A stretch of 64,000 nt of DNA from Modestobacter sp. VKM Ac-2985 (GCF_026967925.1 NZ_JAPVBI010000002.1:310001-374000); one strand, 5' to 3'; counted from the first letter of the stretch, positions 50,538-59,373 are shown. Notes: a model not told the origin generated them from the sequence alone. Translations and numbers: made by a program.

Positions 50538-51504
50538 CGCCGAAGGTCTCCTCCGTCTCGACGAACAGCTCGCCCAGGCCGTCGGCGCCGATGAACTCCG
50601 CCGGCACGTACCGCTCGTCCAGCGTCCCGACGACCTGCGGGTCCTCCGTTGCGCTGCGCAGCGTGTCCTCCAGCGTCTGCACCACCGCCTCCGGCGTCCC
50701 GGCCGGGGCGATGACCCCGAACGTCGTCGTGCTCTGCACCAGCTCGGGGTAGCCGAGCTCGACGAAGGTGGGGGCGTCCACGTAGGGCAGCGGTTCCGGG
50801 CTGCCGACGGCCAGCACCCGGAGGTCGCCGGACTCGATCGCGGGCAGGATGTCCTGGGACAGGTTGGCGAAGCCGGCGGTGATGTTCTCCCCCAGCAGCG
50901 CGGTCTGCACCTCCGCGTTGCCGTTGAACGGGACGACGGTGAGCGGGACGTCGTAGAGCGCGGTGATCCGCTGGGTCTCCGCGGCGTGGGTGTTCGTCGC
51001 CCCCGGCGTGCCGACGGTGACGGCCTGCGGGTCCTCCCGGGCGGCCTCGAAGAGGTCCTCCAGCGACTGGTACGGCGAGTCGGCCGGGACGAGGATCCCC
51101 GAGGGCACCTGGGTGACCACGCCGACCGGCGCGAAGTCCTCCCGGGTGTAACCGACCTCGTTGGACAGGTAGTTCAGCACCGCCGTGGGCAGCGCCGTCA
51201 TCGACAGCGTGTAGCCATCGGCCTCGGCGTTGATCAGCTGCTGGTAGGCGGTGGCGCCGGAGGCCCCGGGTGCGTTCTCCACCACGACGGGCTGGTCGAG
51301 CTCGCTCTCCATGTGCGCCGCCAGCGCCCGGGCGGCGATGTCGGTCGGGCCGCCGGCCGTGTAGGGCACCAGCAACCGGATGTCCTCGGTCGGGTAGTCC
51401 TCCGCCGCCCCGGCGGCCTCGGTGGTCTCCTCCTCCGTACCGCCGCAGCCGGTCAGGGCGACGCCGGTGACGAGCAGGACGGCGAGGGTGCGGCGCGTGG
51501 TCAT
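50521..51504 (-). CDS. TctC-family substrate-binding lipoprotein (copy 2)
   Basis: A 327-residue TTT binding protein. Lipobox VALTGC with Cys20; YPTEDIRLLVPYTAGGPTD; VTVGTPGATNTHAAETQR; VPFNGNAEVQTALLGENITA. It is more diverged from copies 1 and 3 than these are from each other. It directly follows tctA with a 4-nt overlap (ATG 51504), so this is the cognate binding protein of the TctAB membrane pair. Its 3' end overlaps the ThDP enzyme gene by 17 nt. Confidence 0.9.
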   Translation of the reverse strand: MTTRRTLAVLLVTGVALTGCGGTEEETTEAAGAAEDYPTEDIRLLVPYTAGGPTDIAARALAAHMESELDQPVVVENAPGASGATAYQQLINAEADGYTLSMTALPTAVLNYLSNEVGYTREDFAPVGVVTQVPSGILVPADSPYQSLEDLFEAAREDPQAVTVGTPGATNTHAAETQRITALYDVPLTVVPFNGNAEVQTALLGENITAGFANLSQDILPAIESGDLRVLAVGSPEPLPYVDAPTFVELGYPELVQSTTTFGVIAPAGTPEAVVQTLEDTLRSATEDPQVVGTLDERYVPAEFIGADGLGELFVETEETFGDVLGD

Positions 51505-53132
51505 CGTTCTCCTGGGGTGGTGGAGGTGGAGCCCGTGGGCTCGTCGGTGGTCGAGTCGGCGCCGGGGCTGCCCTCGGCGGAGACCTGCCGGTCGGCGTCC
51601 CGGTCGGGCTCGTCGGTCTCGTCGACGTCGGCGGGGTCGACCCGGCCGAAGACCGCCTTGCGCCGTCGGCTGGTGATCGCGCTGACGATGATGATCAGCG
51701 CCATGAAGGCGAACATGCCGCCGGAGATCGGGCGGGTGACGAAGATGTCGAAGCTGCCACCGGAGAGCAGCATCGACTGCCGGAAGGCCCGCTCGAGGAT
51801 CGACCCGAGCACGAAGGCCAGCACCAGCGGCCCCGGCTCGAAGCCGGTCTTCTTCATCAGCCAGCCGATGACGCCGAAGCCCAGCACGACCCACATGTCG
51901 AAGACGCTGTTGTTGACCGAGAAGACACCGGCCATGGTGACCAGCAGGGCGAAGGCGGCGAGGATGCCGGCCCGCACCCGGAGCATCTGGACGAAGATCC
52001 CGACCAGCGGGATGTTCAGTGCCAGCAGCATCAGGTTGCCGATGACCATCGAGGCGATGACGCCCCAGAAGATCTCCGGCTCCTGCTCGATCAGCTGCGG
52101 CCCCGGGGTGATGTCCTGCACCAGCAGGGCACCGAAGATCAGCGCCAGCACCACGTTGGGCGGGATGCCCAGGGTGAGCAGCGGGATGAACGCCGAGGTG
52201 GAGGAGGCGTTGTTCGCCGTCTCCGGGCCGGCGACCCCCTCGATGGCGCCCTTGCCGAAGCGGCTGGGGTCCTTGGCCCGGCGCTTCTCCATGGCGTAGG
52301 AGGCCAGCGAGGAGACCACCCCGCCACCGCCGGGCAGCACCCCGATCGCGAAGCCGAGCAGCGAGCCCCGGCCGATCGCGCCGGAGGAGTCGCGGAAGTC
52401 CTTCCGGGTCGGCCAGATGTTCTTGATCTTCGACGTGACGGCCTGGACCTTGTCGGTGCGCTCCAGGCTGTGCAGGATCTCCCCGACGCCGAACAGGCCC
52501 ATCGCCACCGCGACGAAGTCCAGGCCGTTGAAGAGCGCGACCTCTCCGAAGGTGAAGCGCGCGGTGCCGGTGATCGGGTCCAGGCCGATCGTGGCCAGCA
52601 GCAGCCCCAGGGCGGCCATGGACATGCTCTTCAGCACCGAGCCGGTGCCCAGGTAGGTCACCAGCAGGATGCCCAGCACGGTCAGCGCGACGTACTCCGG
52701 CGGCCCGAAGGAGACCGCCAGCTGGGCCAGCGGTGGCGCCAGCAGGATCATCCCGAGCACCGAGACCGTGCCGCCGATGTAGGACCCGACGGCGGCGATG
52801 CCCAGCGCCGGCCCGGCCCGTCCCTGCTTGGCCATCTGGTAGCCGTCGAACGTGGTCACCACCGACGCCGCCTCGCCGGGCAGCCGCAGCAGCACCGAGG
52901 TGATCGTGCCGCCGTACATCGAGCCGTAGTAGATGCCGGCCAGCAGGATCACCGCGGTCACCGGCTCGACCGTGTACGTGATCGGCAGCAGCAGGGCGAT
53001 CGTGGCCGTCGGACCCAGGCCCGGCAGCACCCCGATGACGGTGCCGATGAGCACGCCGATGAAGACGTACAGCAGGTTGGTGGGGGTCAGGGCCACGGAG
53101 AAGCCCTGGAGGATGCCGCTCCAGCTGTCCAC
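51501..53132 (-). CDS. tctA: tripartite tricarboxylate transporter, large membrane subunit TctA
   Basis: A 543-residue membrane protein with about 11-12 helices. Diagnostic segments are GVLIGTVIGVLPGLGPTATI (residues about 22-41), YGSMYGGTITSVLLRLPGEA, and the second repeat ANNASSTSAFIPLLTLGIPPN, forming the two half-sites of the family. The C-terminal 60 residues are acidic and polar, an extension beyond typical TctA. It lies 1 bp after tctB and overlaps tctC copy 2. Uses ion gradients rather than ATP (family knowledge). Confidence 0.93.
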   Translation of the reverse strand: MDSWSGILQGFSVALTPTNLLYVFIGVLIGTVIGVLPGLGPTATIALLLPITYTVEPVTAVILLAGIYYGSMYGGTITSVLLRLPGEAASVVTTFDGYQMAKQGRAGPALGIAAVGSYIGGTVSVLGMILLAPPLAQLAVSFGPPEYVALTVLGILLVTYLGTGSVLKSMSMAALGLLLATIGLDPITGTARFTFGEVALFNGLDFVAVAMGLFGVGEILHSLERTDKVQAVTSKIKNIWPTRKDFRDSSGAIGRGSLLGFAIGVLPGGGGVVSSLASYAMEKRRAKDPSRFGKGAIEGVAGPETANNASSTSAFIPLLTLGIPPNVVLALIFGALLVQDITPGPQLIEQEPEIFWGVIASMVIGNLMLLALNIPLVGIFVQMLRVRAGILAAFALLVTMAGVFSVNNSVFDMWVVLGFGVIGWLMKKTGFEPGPLVLAFVLGSILERAFRQSMLLSGGSFDIFVTRPISGGMFAFMALIIIVSAITSRRRKAVFGRVDPADVDETDEPDRDADRQVSAEGSPGADSTTDEPTGSTSTTPGER

Positions 53133-53133
53133 G

Positions 53134-53643
53134 TCAGCCCCCGATCACGTCGACGAGGCCGTCGGGGAAGGGCACCCCGAGCAGCTCCACGAACAGCAGG
53201 TACATGACGGTGGTGCCGCTGGCGGCGAGGACCAGGGTCAGCCGCCAGGACTCACCCCCGAAGACCTTCAGCCACAGCACCAGCATCAGGAACGCCGAGA
53301 CGACGAACCCGAAGGCCTGGAACAGCAGGATGAAGACCCCGAGGCTGACCAGCCCGGCGATGATCCGCACCGTGCCGCGGGTCCACGGCTCGTAGTCCTC
53401 GGCCGGGTCGAGGAGGACCAGCACGGCCGCGGTGCCGGTCAGCAGCAGCGAGACGATGAAGGGCCACAGTCCCGGCCCCGGTGCGGTCAGCTCGCCCAGG
53501 CCGAGCCCGCGGGAGCCGATGATCGCGACGACCCCGAGGGCGAGGAGCAGCAGTGGCGCGACCCGGTGCAGCTGCCGCCACCGGTGCCCCCGGTCCGCCG
53601 TCCCCTCGGTGGGGGCGCCGGACGCCGATGTCGAGCCGGGCAC
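53134..53643 (-). CDS. tctB: tripartite tricarboxylate transporter, small membrane subunit TctB
   Basis: A 169-residue protein with four membrane helices after a polar N-terminus of about 28 residues, typical of TctB. The segment TAPGPGLWPFIVSLLLTGTA is the conserved loop and second helix. GTG 53643 follows GAGGTGAG. First gene of the operon tctB-tctA-tctC2-ThDP enzyme-CoA-transferase alpha/beta-tctC1; a promoter is visible at 53684-53713. Confidence 0.88.
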   Translation of the reverse strand: MPGSTSASGAPTEGTADRGHRWRQLHRVAPLLLLALGVVAIIGSRGLGLGELTAPGPGLWPFIVSLLLTGTAAVLVLLDPAEDYEPWTRGTVRIIAGLVSLGVFILLFQAFGFVVSAFLMLVLWLKVFGGESWRLTLVLAASGTTVMYLLFVELLGVPFPDGLVDVIGG

Positions 53644-53683
53644 GTGCTCACCTCGTCCTCGTTGACGCCGCGTGTGAGCCAGG

Positions 53684-53713
53684 ACACTAGAGCCGGCTTT
53701 GAGAGTGGTCCAA
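53684..53713 (-). promoter_or_regulatory. probable promoter of the tct operon
   Basis: On the - strand: TTGGAC (complement of 53708-53713), 18-bp spacer, TAGTGT (complement of 53684-53689). The region lies between divergent tctB and lysR-type genes, where the LysR protein should bind. Confidence 0.5.
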
Positions 53714-53767
53714 TACGGAATGACCCGCTGATCCAGAGCGGCGGTGCATGAGTGGTGGAGGAGTCCG

Positions 53768-54676
53768 ATGGAGCTGCGACACCTGCGCGCGTTCGCCGCC
53801 GTGGCCGAGGAGCTGCACTTCGGGCGGGCGGCGCTGCGGCTGCACACCGCCCAGCCGGCGCTCAGCCAGCAGATCAAGCACCTCGAGCAGGACGTCGGCA
53901 CGCTGCTGCTGGAACGGACCACCCGGCAGGTGCGGCTGACCGCGGCGGGCGTGGTCTTCCTGGAGCACGTGCACCGGGTGCTGGCCGAGGTCGACCGGGC
54001 GCGGGAGTCGGTGCTGGCGACGGAGCGGGGTGCGCGTGGCGAGATCCGGGTCGGGGTGACCGGCGCGATCACCTGGCGGCTGCTCCCGCGGATGGCCCGT
54101 GCCTACCGGCTGCGTTACCCGCTGGTGCGGCTGGACCTGCACCCGGCGGTGTTCAGCGGCACCCAGGTCAGCTCGCTGCTGGACGGGCGGATCGACGTCG
54201 GCTTCCTCCGGGCACCCGTGCCCGACGGACCGCTGGCCAGCCGGGTCATCCTCAACGAGCCGCTGATGGCGGTGCTGCCGCTGGACCACCCCCTCGCCGG
54301 CGCGGACGCCGTGGACCTGGCGGACCTGTCCGGCGAGCCCTTCGTCACCTACCCCTCACGGCACGGCTCGGCGCTGCGCGACGCAGCGGTGCACGCCTGC
54401 TTCTCCGCCGGGTTCACCCCGCGGGTGGTGCAGGAGGCCCCGGACACGCACACCGTGGTCGCCCTGGTCGGCGCCGCGGTCGGCGTGACGCTGATGCCCG
54501 CCTCGGCCGAGCGGCTCCAGCTGGAGGGCGTGGTCTTCCGCCCGATCGCCGGCGGGGTCGACGTGCGGGTGCCGATCGCGCTGGCCTGGCGGCGGGAGGA
54601 CCCCTCCCCGGTGCTGGCCGGTTTCCTGGCCACCGCCGAGGACGTCCTGCCCAGCCCGCCACCCGGTGATCGGTGA
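53768..54676 (+). CDS. LysR-family transcriptional regulator
   Basis: A 302-residue LysR-type regulator. The N-terminal winged helix is MELRHLRAFAAVAEELHFGR, then ALRLHTAQPALSQQIKHLEQ (classic LTTR helix-turn-helix, about residues 18-40). The effector-binding domain (about 90-295) has IRVGVTGAITWRLLPRMARA and DVGFLRAP. ATG 53768 with GGAGGAG is chosen over an in-frame upstream start at 53744. It is divergent from the tct operon across a 124-bp gap, the standard LysR layout, so it probably activates that operon in response to the transported acid or a CoA derivative. Confidence 0.9.
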   Translation: MELRHLRAFAAVAEELHFGRAALRLHTAQPALSQQIKHLEQDVGTLLLERTTRQVRLTAAGVVFLEHVHRVLAEVDRARESVLATERGARGEIRVGVTGAITWRLLPRMARAYRLRYPLVRLDLHPAVFSGTQVSSLLDGRIDVGFLRAPVPDGPLASRVILNEPLMAVLPLDHPLAGADAVDLADLSGEPFVTYPSRHGSALRDAAVHACFSAGFTPRVVQEAPDTHTVVALVGAAVGVTLMPASAERLQLEGVVFRPIAGGVDVRVPIALAWRREDPSPVLAGFLATAEDVLPSPPPGDR

Positions 54677-54680
54677 CCGA

Positions 54681-54704
54681 CGCCGTCCCCAGCTGCGGAC
54701 GGCG
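54681..54704. terminator. bidirectional hairpin between lysR-type gene and tctC copy 3
   Basis: CGCCGTCC (54681-54688) pairs with GGACGGCG (54697-54704) over 8 bp with an 8-nt loop, between convergent stops at 54676 and 54719. Confidence 0.6.
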
Positions 54705-54718
54705 CCGGCCACCAGGGC

Positions 54719-55723
54719 TCACTCCTGCAGGATGGGGCCGTACGTCTCGACGATCTCGTCGATCCGGTCGGCGAAGGCGTCCGTGCCGATGAACTCGTCG
54801 GGCACGTACTCCTCGCCGAGCTGGTCGGACACCTCGGGCTGCTCCAGGCAGTCGCTCACCGTCGTCTCCAGCGTCTGGACCACGTCCTCGGGCGTGCCGG
54901 CCGGGGCCGCGAGACCGAACACCGACACGCTGTTGGTCAGCTCCTCATAGCCGGACTCGGCGAGCGTGGGCACGCCCTCCAGGTAGTCGACCTGCTCGGC
55001 GGGGCTCACCGCCAGCGGCACGAACTCGCCGGCGTCGATGTTCGCCAGCACGTCCTCCGAGGCGTTGATGAAGATGGCGTCCACGTTGCCGCCGAGCAGG
55101 GCCGTGGTCATCTCGGCGTTCCCGGTGAACGGCACCGCGGTCACCTGGACGTCGTACTCCTCGGCCAGCCGCTGCAGCTCCATCGCCTGGGACGTAGTCG
55201 CCCCGGGGACGCCCACGTTGAGCTGGCCGGGGTTCGCCTCGGCGGCCGCGAAGAACGCCTCGGCGTCGGCGTACTCGGAGTCCGCGCCAACCGCGAGGAC
55301 GGAGGGGATCTCGGTCACGGCGGCGATCGGGACGTAGTCCTCGTTGGTGTAGCCGACGTCCTGCTGGAGCGGGTTGGTCGCGGTGGCCGGGACGGCGATC
55401 AGCGACAGGCTGTAGCCGTCGTTGCCACCGGCCAGCATCGCCTGCATGCCGAGGGACCCGGACGCGCCGGGACGGTTCTCCACCACGACGGTCTGCCCGA
55501 ACTCCGTGCCCAGGCAGTCGCCGATCGTCCGCGCGGCCAGGTCGGTCGGGCCGCCCGCGGCGTAGGGCACGTAGAGGGTGATGTCGTCCGTCGGGTAGTC
55601 CGCCGCCGCGGCATCGTCCCCGCCACCTCCCGTCGCGGGCTCGTCCTCGGTGCCGCCGCACCCGGCCAGGGTGAGCGCGGAAGCGGCGAGGAGTGCGGGA
55701 AGGGTGAGCCGGCGTCGTTGCAT
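54719..55723 (-). CDS. TctC-family substrate-binding lipoprotein (copy 3)
   Basis: A 334-residue TTT binding protein. Lipobox LTLAGC with Cys22; YPTDDITLYVPYAAGGPTD; GVPGATTSQAMELQRLAEEY; FTGNAEMTTALLGGNVDA. It shares long blocks with copy 1, suggesting duplication. It has two extra cysteines (GDCLGTEF and SDCLEQPE) that could form a disulfide on the cell surface. It is a separate unit beyond the LysR gene and divergent from the aldehyde dehydrogenase, so it may be an orphan receptor using the same TctAB pair. Confidence 0.9.
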   Translation of the reverse strand: MQRRRLTLPALLAASALTLAGCGGTEDEPATGGGGDDAAAADYPTDDITLYVPYAAGGPTDLAARTIGDCLGTEFGQTVVVENRPGASGSLGMQAMLAGGNDGYSLSLIAVPATATNPLQQDVGYTNEDYVPIAAVTEIPSVLAVGADSEYADAEAFFAAAEANPGQLNVGVPGATTSQAMELQRLAEEYDVQVTAVPFTGNAEMTTALLGGNVDAIFINASEDVLANIDAGEFVPLAVSPAEQVDYLEGVPTLAESGYEELTNSVSVFGLAAPAGTPEDVVQTLETTVSDCLEQPEVSDQLGEEYVPDEFIGTDAFADRIDEIVETYGPILQE

Positions 55724-55856
55724 CGGTTACCTCCGTCGTGTGCGCGGGATTGCCTGCGAAGGCAGTGGCGTCGATCACTGTGCCCCGCCGCACGTGTGGT
55801 CGCCCAGCTGCTGGATCACGGTCGGGCAACGATCCCGGCGGCGTTGTGAGCCAGTT

Positions 55857-55890
55857 CACTCGCCAGACGTCCAAGACGACTGGCAGAGTG
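55857..55890. promoter_or_regulatory. inverted repeat before the aldehyde dehydrogenase gene
   Basis: CACTCGCCAG (55857-55866) and CTGGCAGAGTG (55880-55890) are inverted copies with one extra base, 13 nt apart, ending 5 bp before the ATG. Operator or short hairpin; nothing further can be said. Confidence 0.3.
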
Positions 55891-55895
55891 CCGAC

Positions 55896-57461
55896 ATGGC
55901 CGCCGCGTCGTCGCCCCCCGCCCTGCACGTCAAGCCCGGCACGGAGTGGGCCGCGGTCCTCGGCCGCGCCGCGGAGCTGGCCCCCGAGGCGTTCGGCACC
56001 GACCGGCTGCACAACCTGGTGGACGGCGCCTGGCGGCCGATCGGCAACCCTGAGCCGCTGGTCACCCCGGTCGACGGCACCAAGCTCATCGGTCTCCCCC
56101 GACTGTCGGCCGGCGAGGCGCAGCACGCCGTGCTGGCCGCGGCCGCTGCCCACCGCGAGTGGGCGCAGACCCCGCTGGCCGAGCGCAAGGCCCGGGTCAC
56201 CGCGGCCGTCGACGCGATGGCCGCGGCCCGCGACGAGCTGGCCCTGCTGCTGGCCTGGGAGATCGGCAAGCCGTGGAAGCTGGCCTGCGCCGACGTCGAC
56301 CGGGCGCTGGACGGCGTGCGCTGGTACGTCGAGGAGATCGACACCATGCTCGGCGACCGCGCCCCGCTGGCCGGCCCGGTGTCCAACATCGCCAGCTGGA
56401 ACTACCCGATGTCGGTGCTGGTGCACGCCGAGCTGGTGCAGCTGCTGGCCGGCAACGCGGTGCTGGCCAAGACGCCGTCCCAGGGCGGCGCCGCCTGCCT
56501 GACCCTGGCCCACGCGCTGATGGCCCGCGCGGGGCTGCCGGTCACCCTGCTCTCCGGCGGCGGGGCCGAGCTGTCGTCGGTGCTGGTGCGCTCCCCGGAG
56601 ATCGGCGCGCTGGCGTTCGTGGGCGGCCGCTCGAACGGCGGCAAGGTCGCCGCCGACCTGCTGGACACCGGGAAGCGGCACATGCTCGAGCAGGAGGGCC
56701 TCAACGCCTGGGGGATCTGGGAGTTCTCCGACTGGGCCGGGCTGGCCGCCCACCTGAAGAAGGGCTTCGAGTACGGCAAGCAGCGGTGCACCGCGTACCC
56801 GCGCTACGTCGTCCAGCGGGAGCTGGTCGACCAGTTCCTCGCCACCTACCTGCCGCTGGTGCAGTCGCTGCGGTTCGGCCACCCGCTGGCCGTCGCGGCC
56901 GACGGCGACGACCTCCCGACGCTGGACTTCGGCCCGGTGATCAGCGCGGCCAAGGCCCAGGAGCTGGGCCGCCAGGTGGACGACGCGATGCACCGCGGCG
57001 CCGTCCCGCTGTACCGGGGCAGCGTCGCCGACGGCCGGTTCATCACCGGGCAGGACACCTCGGCCTACGTGGCCCCCGCAGCGCTGCTCTCCCCCGCCGG
57101 CGCCAGCTCCCTCATGCACGCCGAGCCGTTCGGGCCGATCGACACGATCGTCGTCGTCGACTCCGAGGCGGAGCTGCTGGCCCAGATGAACGCCTCCAAC
57201 GGCGCCCTGGTCGCCAGCCTGGCCTGCGACGACGAGGACAAGGCCCGCCGGCTGGCCCGGGAGGTGCAGGCGTTCAAGGTGGGGATCAACAAGCCCCGTT
57301 CCCGTGGCGACCGGGCCGAGCCGTTCGGTGGCCGGGGCGCGTCCTGGCTGGGCTGCTTCGTCGGCGGGGAGCTGTTGGTGCAGGCCGTCACCCAGGGTGC
57401 GGAGAACGAGCTGCTCTACGGCAACTTCCCCGAGCACTCCCGGTACCCCGCCGCCATCTGA
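55896..57461 (+). CDS. aldehyde dehydrogenase family protein
   Basis: A 521-residue NAD(P)-dependent aldehyde dehydrogenase. Seen: ASWNYPMSVLVHAEL (the Asn of the oxyanion hole), GNAVLAKTPSQGGAACLTLA, FVGGRSNGGKVAADLLDTGK (dinucleotide region), catalytic Glu in MLEQEGLNAWG and catalytic Cys in YGKQRCTAYPRYV. The usual NAGQ-x-C is replaced by EYGKQRC, so it is a divergent branch. ATG 55896 starts MAAASSP; upstream reading is not coding. It is divergent from tctC copy 3 and could act on an aldehyde made in that cluster, but this is only positional. Confidence 0.88.
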   Translation: MAAASSPPALHVKPGTEWAAVLGRAAELAPEAFGTDRLHNLVDGAWRPIGNPEPLVTPVDGTKLIGLPRLSAGEAQHAVLAAAAAHREWAQTPLAERKARVTAAVDAMAAARDELALLLAWEIGKPWKLACADVDRALDGVRWYVEEIDTMLGDRAPLAGPVSNIASWNYPMSVLVHAELVQLLAGNAVLAKTPSQGGAACLTLAHALMARAGLPVTLLSGGGAELSSVLVRSPEIGALAFVGGRSNGGKVAADLLDTGKRHMLEQEGLNAWGIWEFSDWAGLAAHLKKGFEYGKQRCTAYPRYVVQRELVDQFLATYLPLVQSLRFGHPLAVAADGDDLPTLDFGPVISAAKAQELGRQVDDAMHRGAVPLYRGSVADGRFITGQDTSAYVAPAALLSPAGASSLMHAEPFGPIDTIVVVDSEAELLAQMNASNGALVASLACDDEDKARRLAREVQAFKVGINKPRSRGDRAEPFGGRGASWLGCFVGGELLVQAVTQGAENELLYGNFPEHSRYPAAI

Positions 57462-57506
57462 GCCGCCTCGCGCAGCTCCCCGACCGGGTCTGAGAGGGTC
57501 GGGGGC

Positions 57507-57704
57507 ATGACGTCACCGGAGCCGCGGGCCCCCCGAGAGCGGCTGATCGGCCTGTTCCTGCTGGCGGTCGCCGCCGTCCTGCTGGTCTCCAGTGTCACCT
57601 GGTTCGGCAGCGACCGCGGCGGGATCGGCATCGCCCAGGTGGTGGTGGGCCTGGTGGTGGCGGCGGTGGGCGGCCTCCTGGTACGCAGGGCGCAGCAGCG
57701 CTGA
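57507..57704 (+). CDS. small two-helix membrane protein
   Basis: A 65-residue hydrophobic protein: polar N-terminus MTSPEPRAPRERL, helix LIGLFLLAVAAVLLVSSVTW, a short loop with Asp/Arg/Gly, helix IAQVVVGLVVAAVGGLLV and a basic end RRAQQR. No family is recognised. It lies 45 bp after the aldehyde dehydrogenase gene in the same direction. Codon use is normal for the genome, supporting a real gene. Confidence 0.7.
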   Translation: MTSPEPRAPRERLIGLFLLAVAAVLLVSSVTWFGSDRGGIGIAQVVVGLVVAAVGGLLVRRAQQR

Positions 57705-57792
57705 CCCGCACCGCGGCAGGCGCCGATCGTCTGGCGTTCTCGGCCGGCACCCGGCACTGTGACTCACGACACGTCGAGCAGTGGAGGTGGCC

Positions 57793-57993
57793 GTGCAGAT
57801 CAGCCGGGAACAGTTGGTCCAGGTGCTGCGCACCGAGGGGGACAACGACACCGCGGACACGGTGGAGTCAGACCTGCCGGAGCAGATCGACACCGACCGG
57901 GACGGCGACGCGCTGGCCGCGGCGGGGCTCGACCGGACCCAGCTGATGGCCAAGCTGGCCGGCGGCTCGTTCGGGGGCACGCTGGCCCCGTGA
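57793..57993 (+). CDS. small conserved-looking acidic protein
   Basis: A 66-residue protein, start at GTG 57793 because GGAGG lies 5 nt upstream (GTG 57781 would place the ribosome site inside the gene). Sequence: ISREQLVQVLRTEGDNDTAD, then acidic ESDLPEQIDTDRDGDALAA and a Gly-rich end. It reads as two or three short helices with no motif known to me. It is convergent with the acyl-CoA dehydrogenase gene. Function unknown. Confidence 0.65.
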   Translation: MQISREQLVQVLRTEGDNDTADTVESDLPEQIDTDRDGDALAAAGLDRTQLMAKLAGGSFGGTLAP

Positions 57994-58030
57994 CCGGGGG
58001 GCCCGCCGGCGAGCGGCGGGCCCACCGGCC

Positions 58031-59242
58031 TCAGCCGGCGAAGGGGCGCTCGCGGGCCAGTTCCTCCTTGGCGACGCCACGGATGTGGACGGCGTCGGGG
58101 CCGTCGACGATCCGCAGGGTGCGCGCGCTGGCGTAGAACCGGGCCAGCACGGTGTCGCCGCTGACCCCGGCACCCCCGTGGATCTGGATCGCCCGGTCGA
58201 TGACGTCGAGGGCCACCCGCGGTGCGGCGACCTTGATCGCGGAGATCTCGGTGCGGGCGCCCTTGGCCCCGAACCGGTCGATGAGGTCGGCGGTCTGCAG
58301 CACGTAGAGCCGGGCCTGGTCGATCTCGATCCGGGAGAGCGCGATCGACTCCCGCACGGTGCCCTGCTCGGCCAGCGGCCGGCCGAAGGCGACCCGGGAC
58401 TTCGCCCGCTCCACCATCAGCGCCAGCGCCCGTTCGGCCATGCCGATGGCGCGCATGCAGTGGTGGATGCGGCCGGGGCCGAGCCGGGCCTGGGCGATCA
58501 TGAAGCCGTCGCCCTCGCCGGAGAGGATGTTGCCCACCGGTACCCGGACGTCGGTGAACCGCAGCTCCGAGTGGCCGTGCTGGTCCTGGTACCCGAACAC
58601 CGGCAGGTGCCGGACGATCTCCAGGCCAGGGGTGTCGCGCGGCACCAGCACCATCGACTGCTGGCGGTGCGCCGGCCCGTCCGGGTCGGTCTTGCCCATC
58701 AGGATGAAGATCTCGCAGCGCTCGTCGGCGGCGCCGCTGGTCCACCACTTGCGGCCGTTGATGACGTACTCGTCGCCGTCGCGGACGATCGAGGTCTGGA
58801 TGTTGCGGGCGTCGGAGCTGGCGACGTCCGGTTCGGTCATGGCGAAGCCGGAGCGGATCTCGCCCTCCAGCAGCGGGGTGAGCCAGCGGGCCTTCTGCTC
58901 CTCGGTGCCGAAGAGCATGAGGGTCTCCATGTTCCCGGTGTCCGGGGCCCCGCAGTTGGTCACCTCCGGCGCGATGGTCGGCGACCAGCCCATGATCTCG
59001 GCGATCGAGGCGTACTCGAGGTTGGTCATGCCCCCGAGCTCGTGGTGGAAGAGGTTCCACAGGCCGCGCGTGCGGGCCTCGGCCTTGAGGTCCTCCAGGA
59101 CGGGTGGGTGGGCGTGGTCGTCGTGGCCGCGCGCGGCGCGCCACTCCTCGTACACGGGCTCAGCGGGGAAGACCTGCTCCCGCATGAAGTCCCACATCCG
59201 GCCACTGACGTCCTCGGCCTTGGCGGAGAGGGTGAAGTCCAT
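58031..59242 (-). CDS. acyl-CoA dehydrogenase family protein
   Basis: A 403-residue FAD enzyme of the acyl-CoA dehydrogenase family. It shows [15 protein letters not shown] and GRKWWTSGA (FAD and substrate binding), [19 protein letters not shown] and the C-terminal [26 protein letters not shown]. The catalytic base cannot be assigned with certainty. It is close in pattern to the ACAD10/11-like group common in actinobacteria. ATG 59242 starts [13 protein letters not shown] 21-bp palindrome lies 42 bp upstream (59284-59304). Substrate chain unknown. Confidence 0.92.
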   Translation of the reverse strand: MDFTLSAKAEDVSGRMWDFMREQVFPAEPVYEEWRAARGHDDHAHPPVLEDLKAEARTRGLWNLFHHELGGMTNLEYASIAEIMGWSPTIAPEVTNCGAPDTGNMETLMLFGTEEQKARWLTPLLEGEIRSGFAMTEPDVASSDARNIQTSIVRDGDEYVINGRKWWTSGAADERCEIFILMGKTDPDGPAHRQQSMVLVPRDTPGLEIVRHLPVFGYQDQHGHSELRFTDVRVPVGNILSGEGDGFMIAQARLGPGRIHHCMRAIGMAERALALMVERAKSRVAFGRPLAEQGTVRESIALSRIEIDQARLYVLQTADLIDRFGAKGARTEISAIKVAAPRVALDVIDRAIQIHGGAGVSGDTVLARFYASARTLRIVDGPDAVHIRGVAKEELARERPFAG

Positions 59243-59283
59243 GGACGGACGTTAGCGCCGGACGTGACGTACGACGCACCGGG

Positions 59284-59304
59284 GTCTGGCACCCGGTGCC
59301 AGAC
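59284..59304. promoter_or_regulatory. 21-bp inverted repeat upstream of the acyl-CoA dehydrogenase gene
   Basis: GTCTGGCAC (59284-59292), CCG, GTGCCAGAC (59296-59304): perfect 9-bp arms. Position just upstream of the dehydrogenase start suits a TetR/GntR-type repressor site; it could also act as a hairpin next to the stronger stem at 59307-59344. Confidence 0.45.
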
Positions 59305-59306
59305 GC

Positions 59307-59344
59307 ACGACCGCCCGGACACCGGGCGGTGTCCGGGCGGTCGT
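59307..59344 (-). terminator. terminator after the DUF4383 gene
   Basis: Arms 59307-59322 and 59329-59344 pair perfectly over 16 bp with a CGGGCG loop. It lies 30 nt after the DUF4383 stop. Confidence 0.85.
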
Positions 59345-59373
59345 GGTCGCGCCGGTGTGCGGCTCGCCCGACG

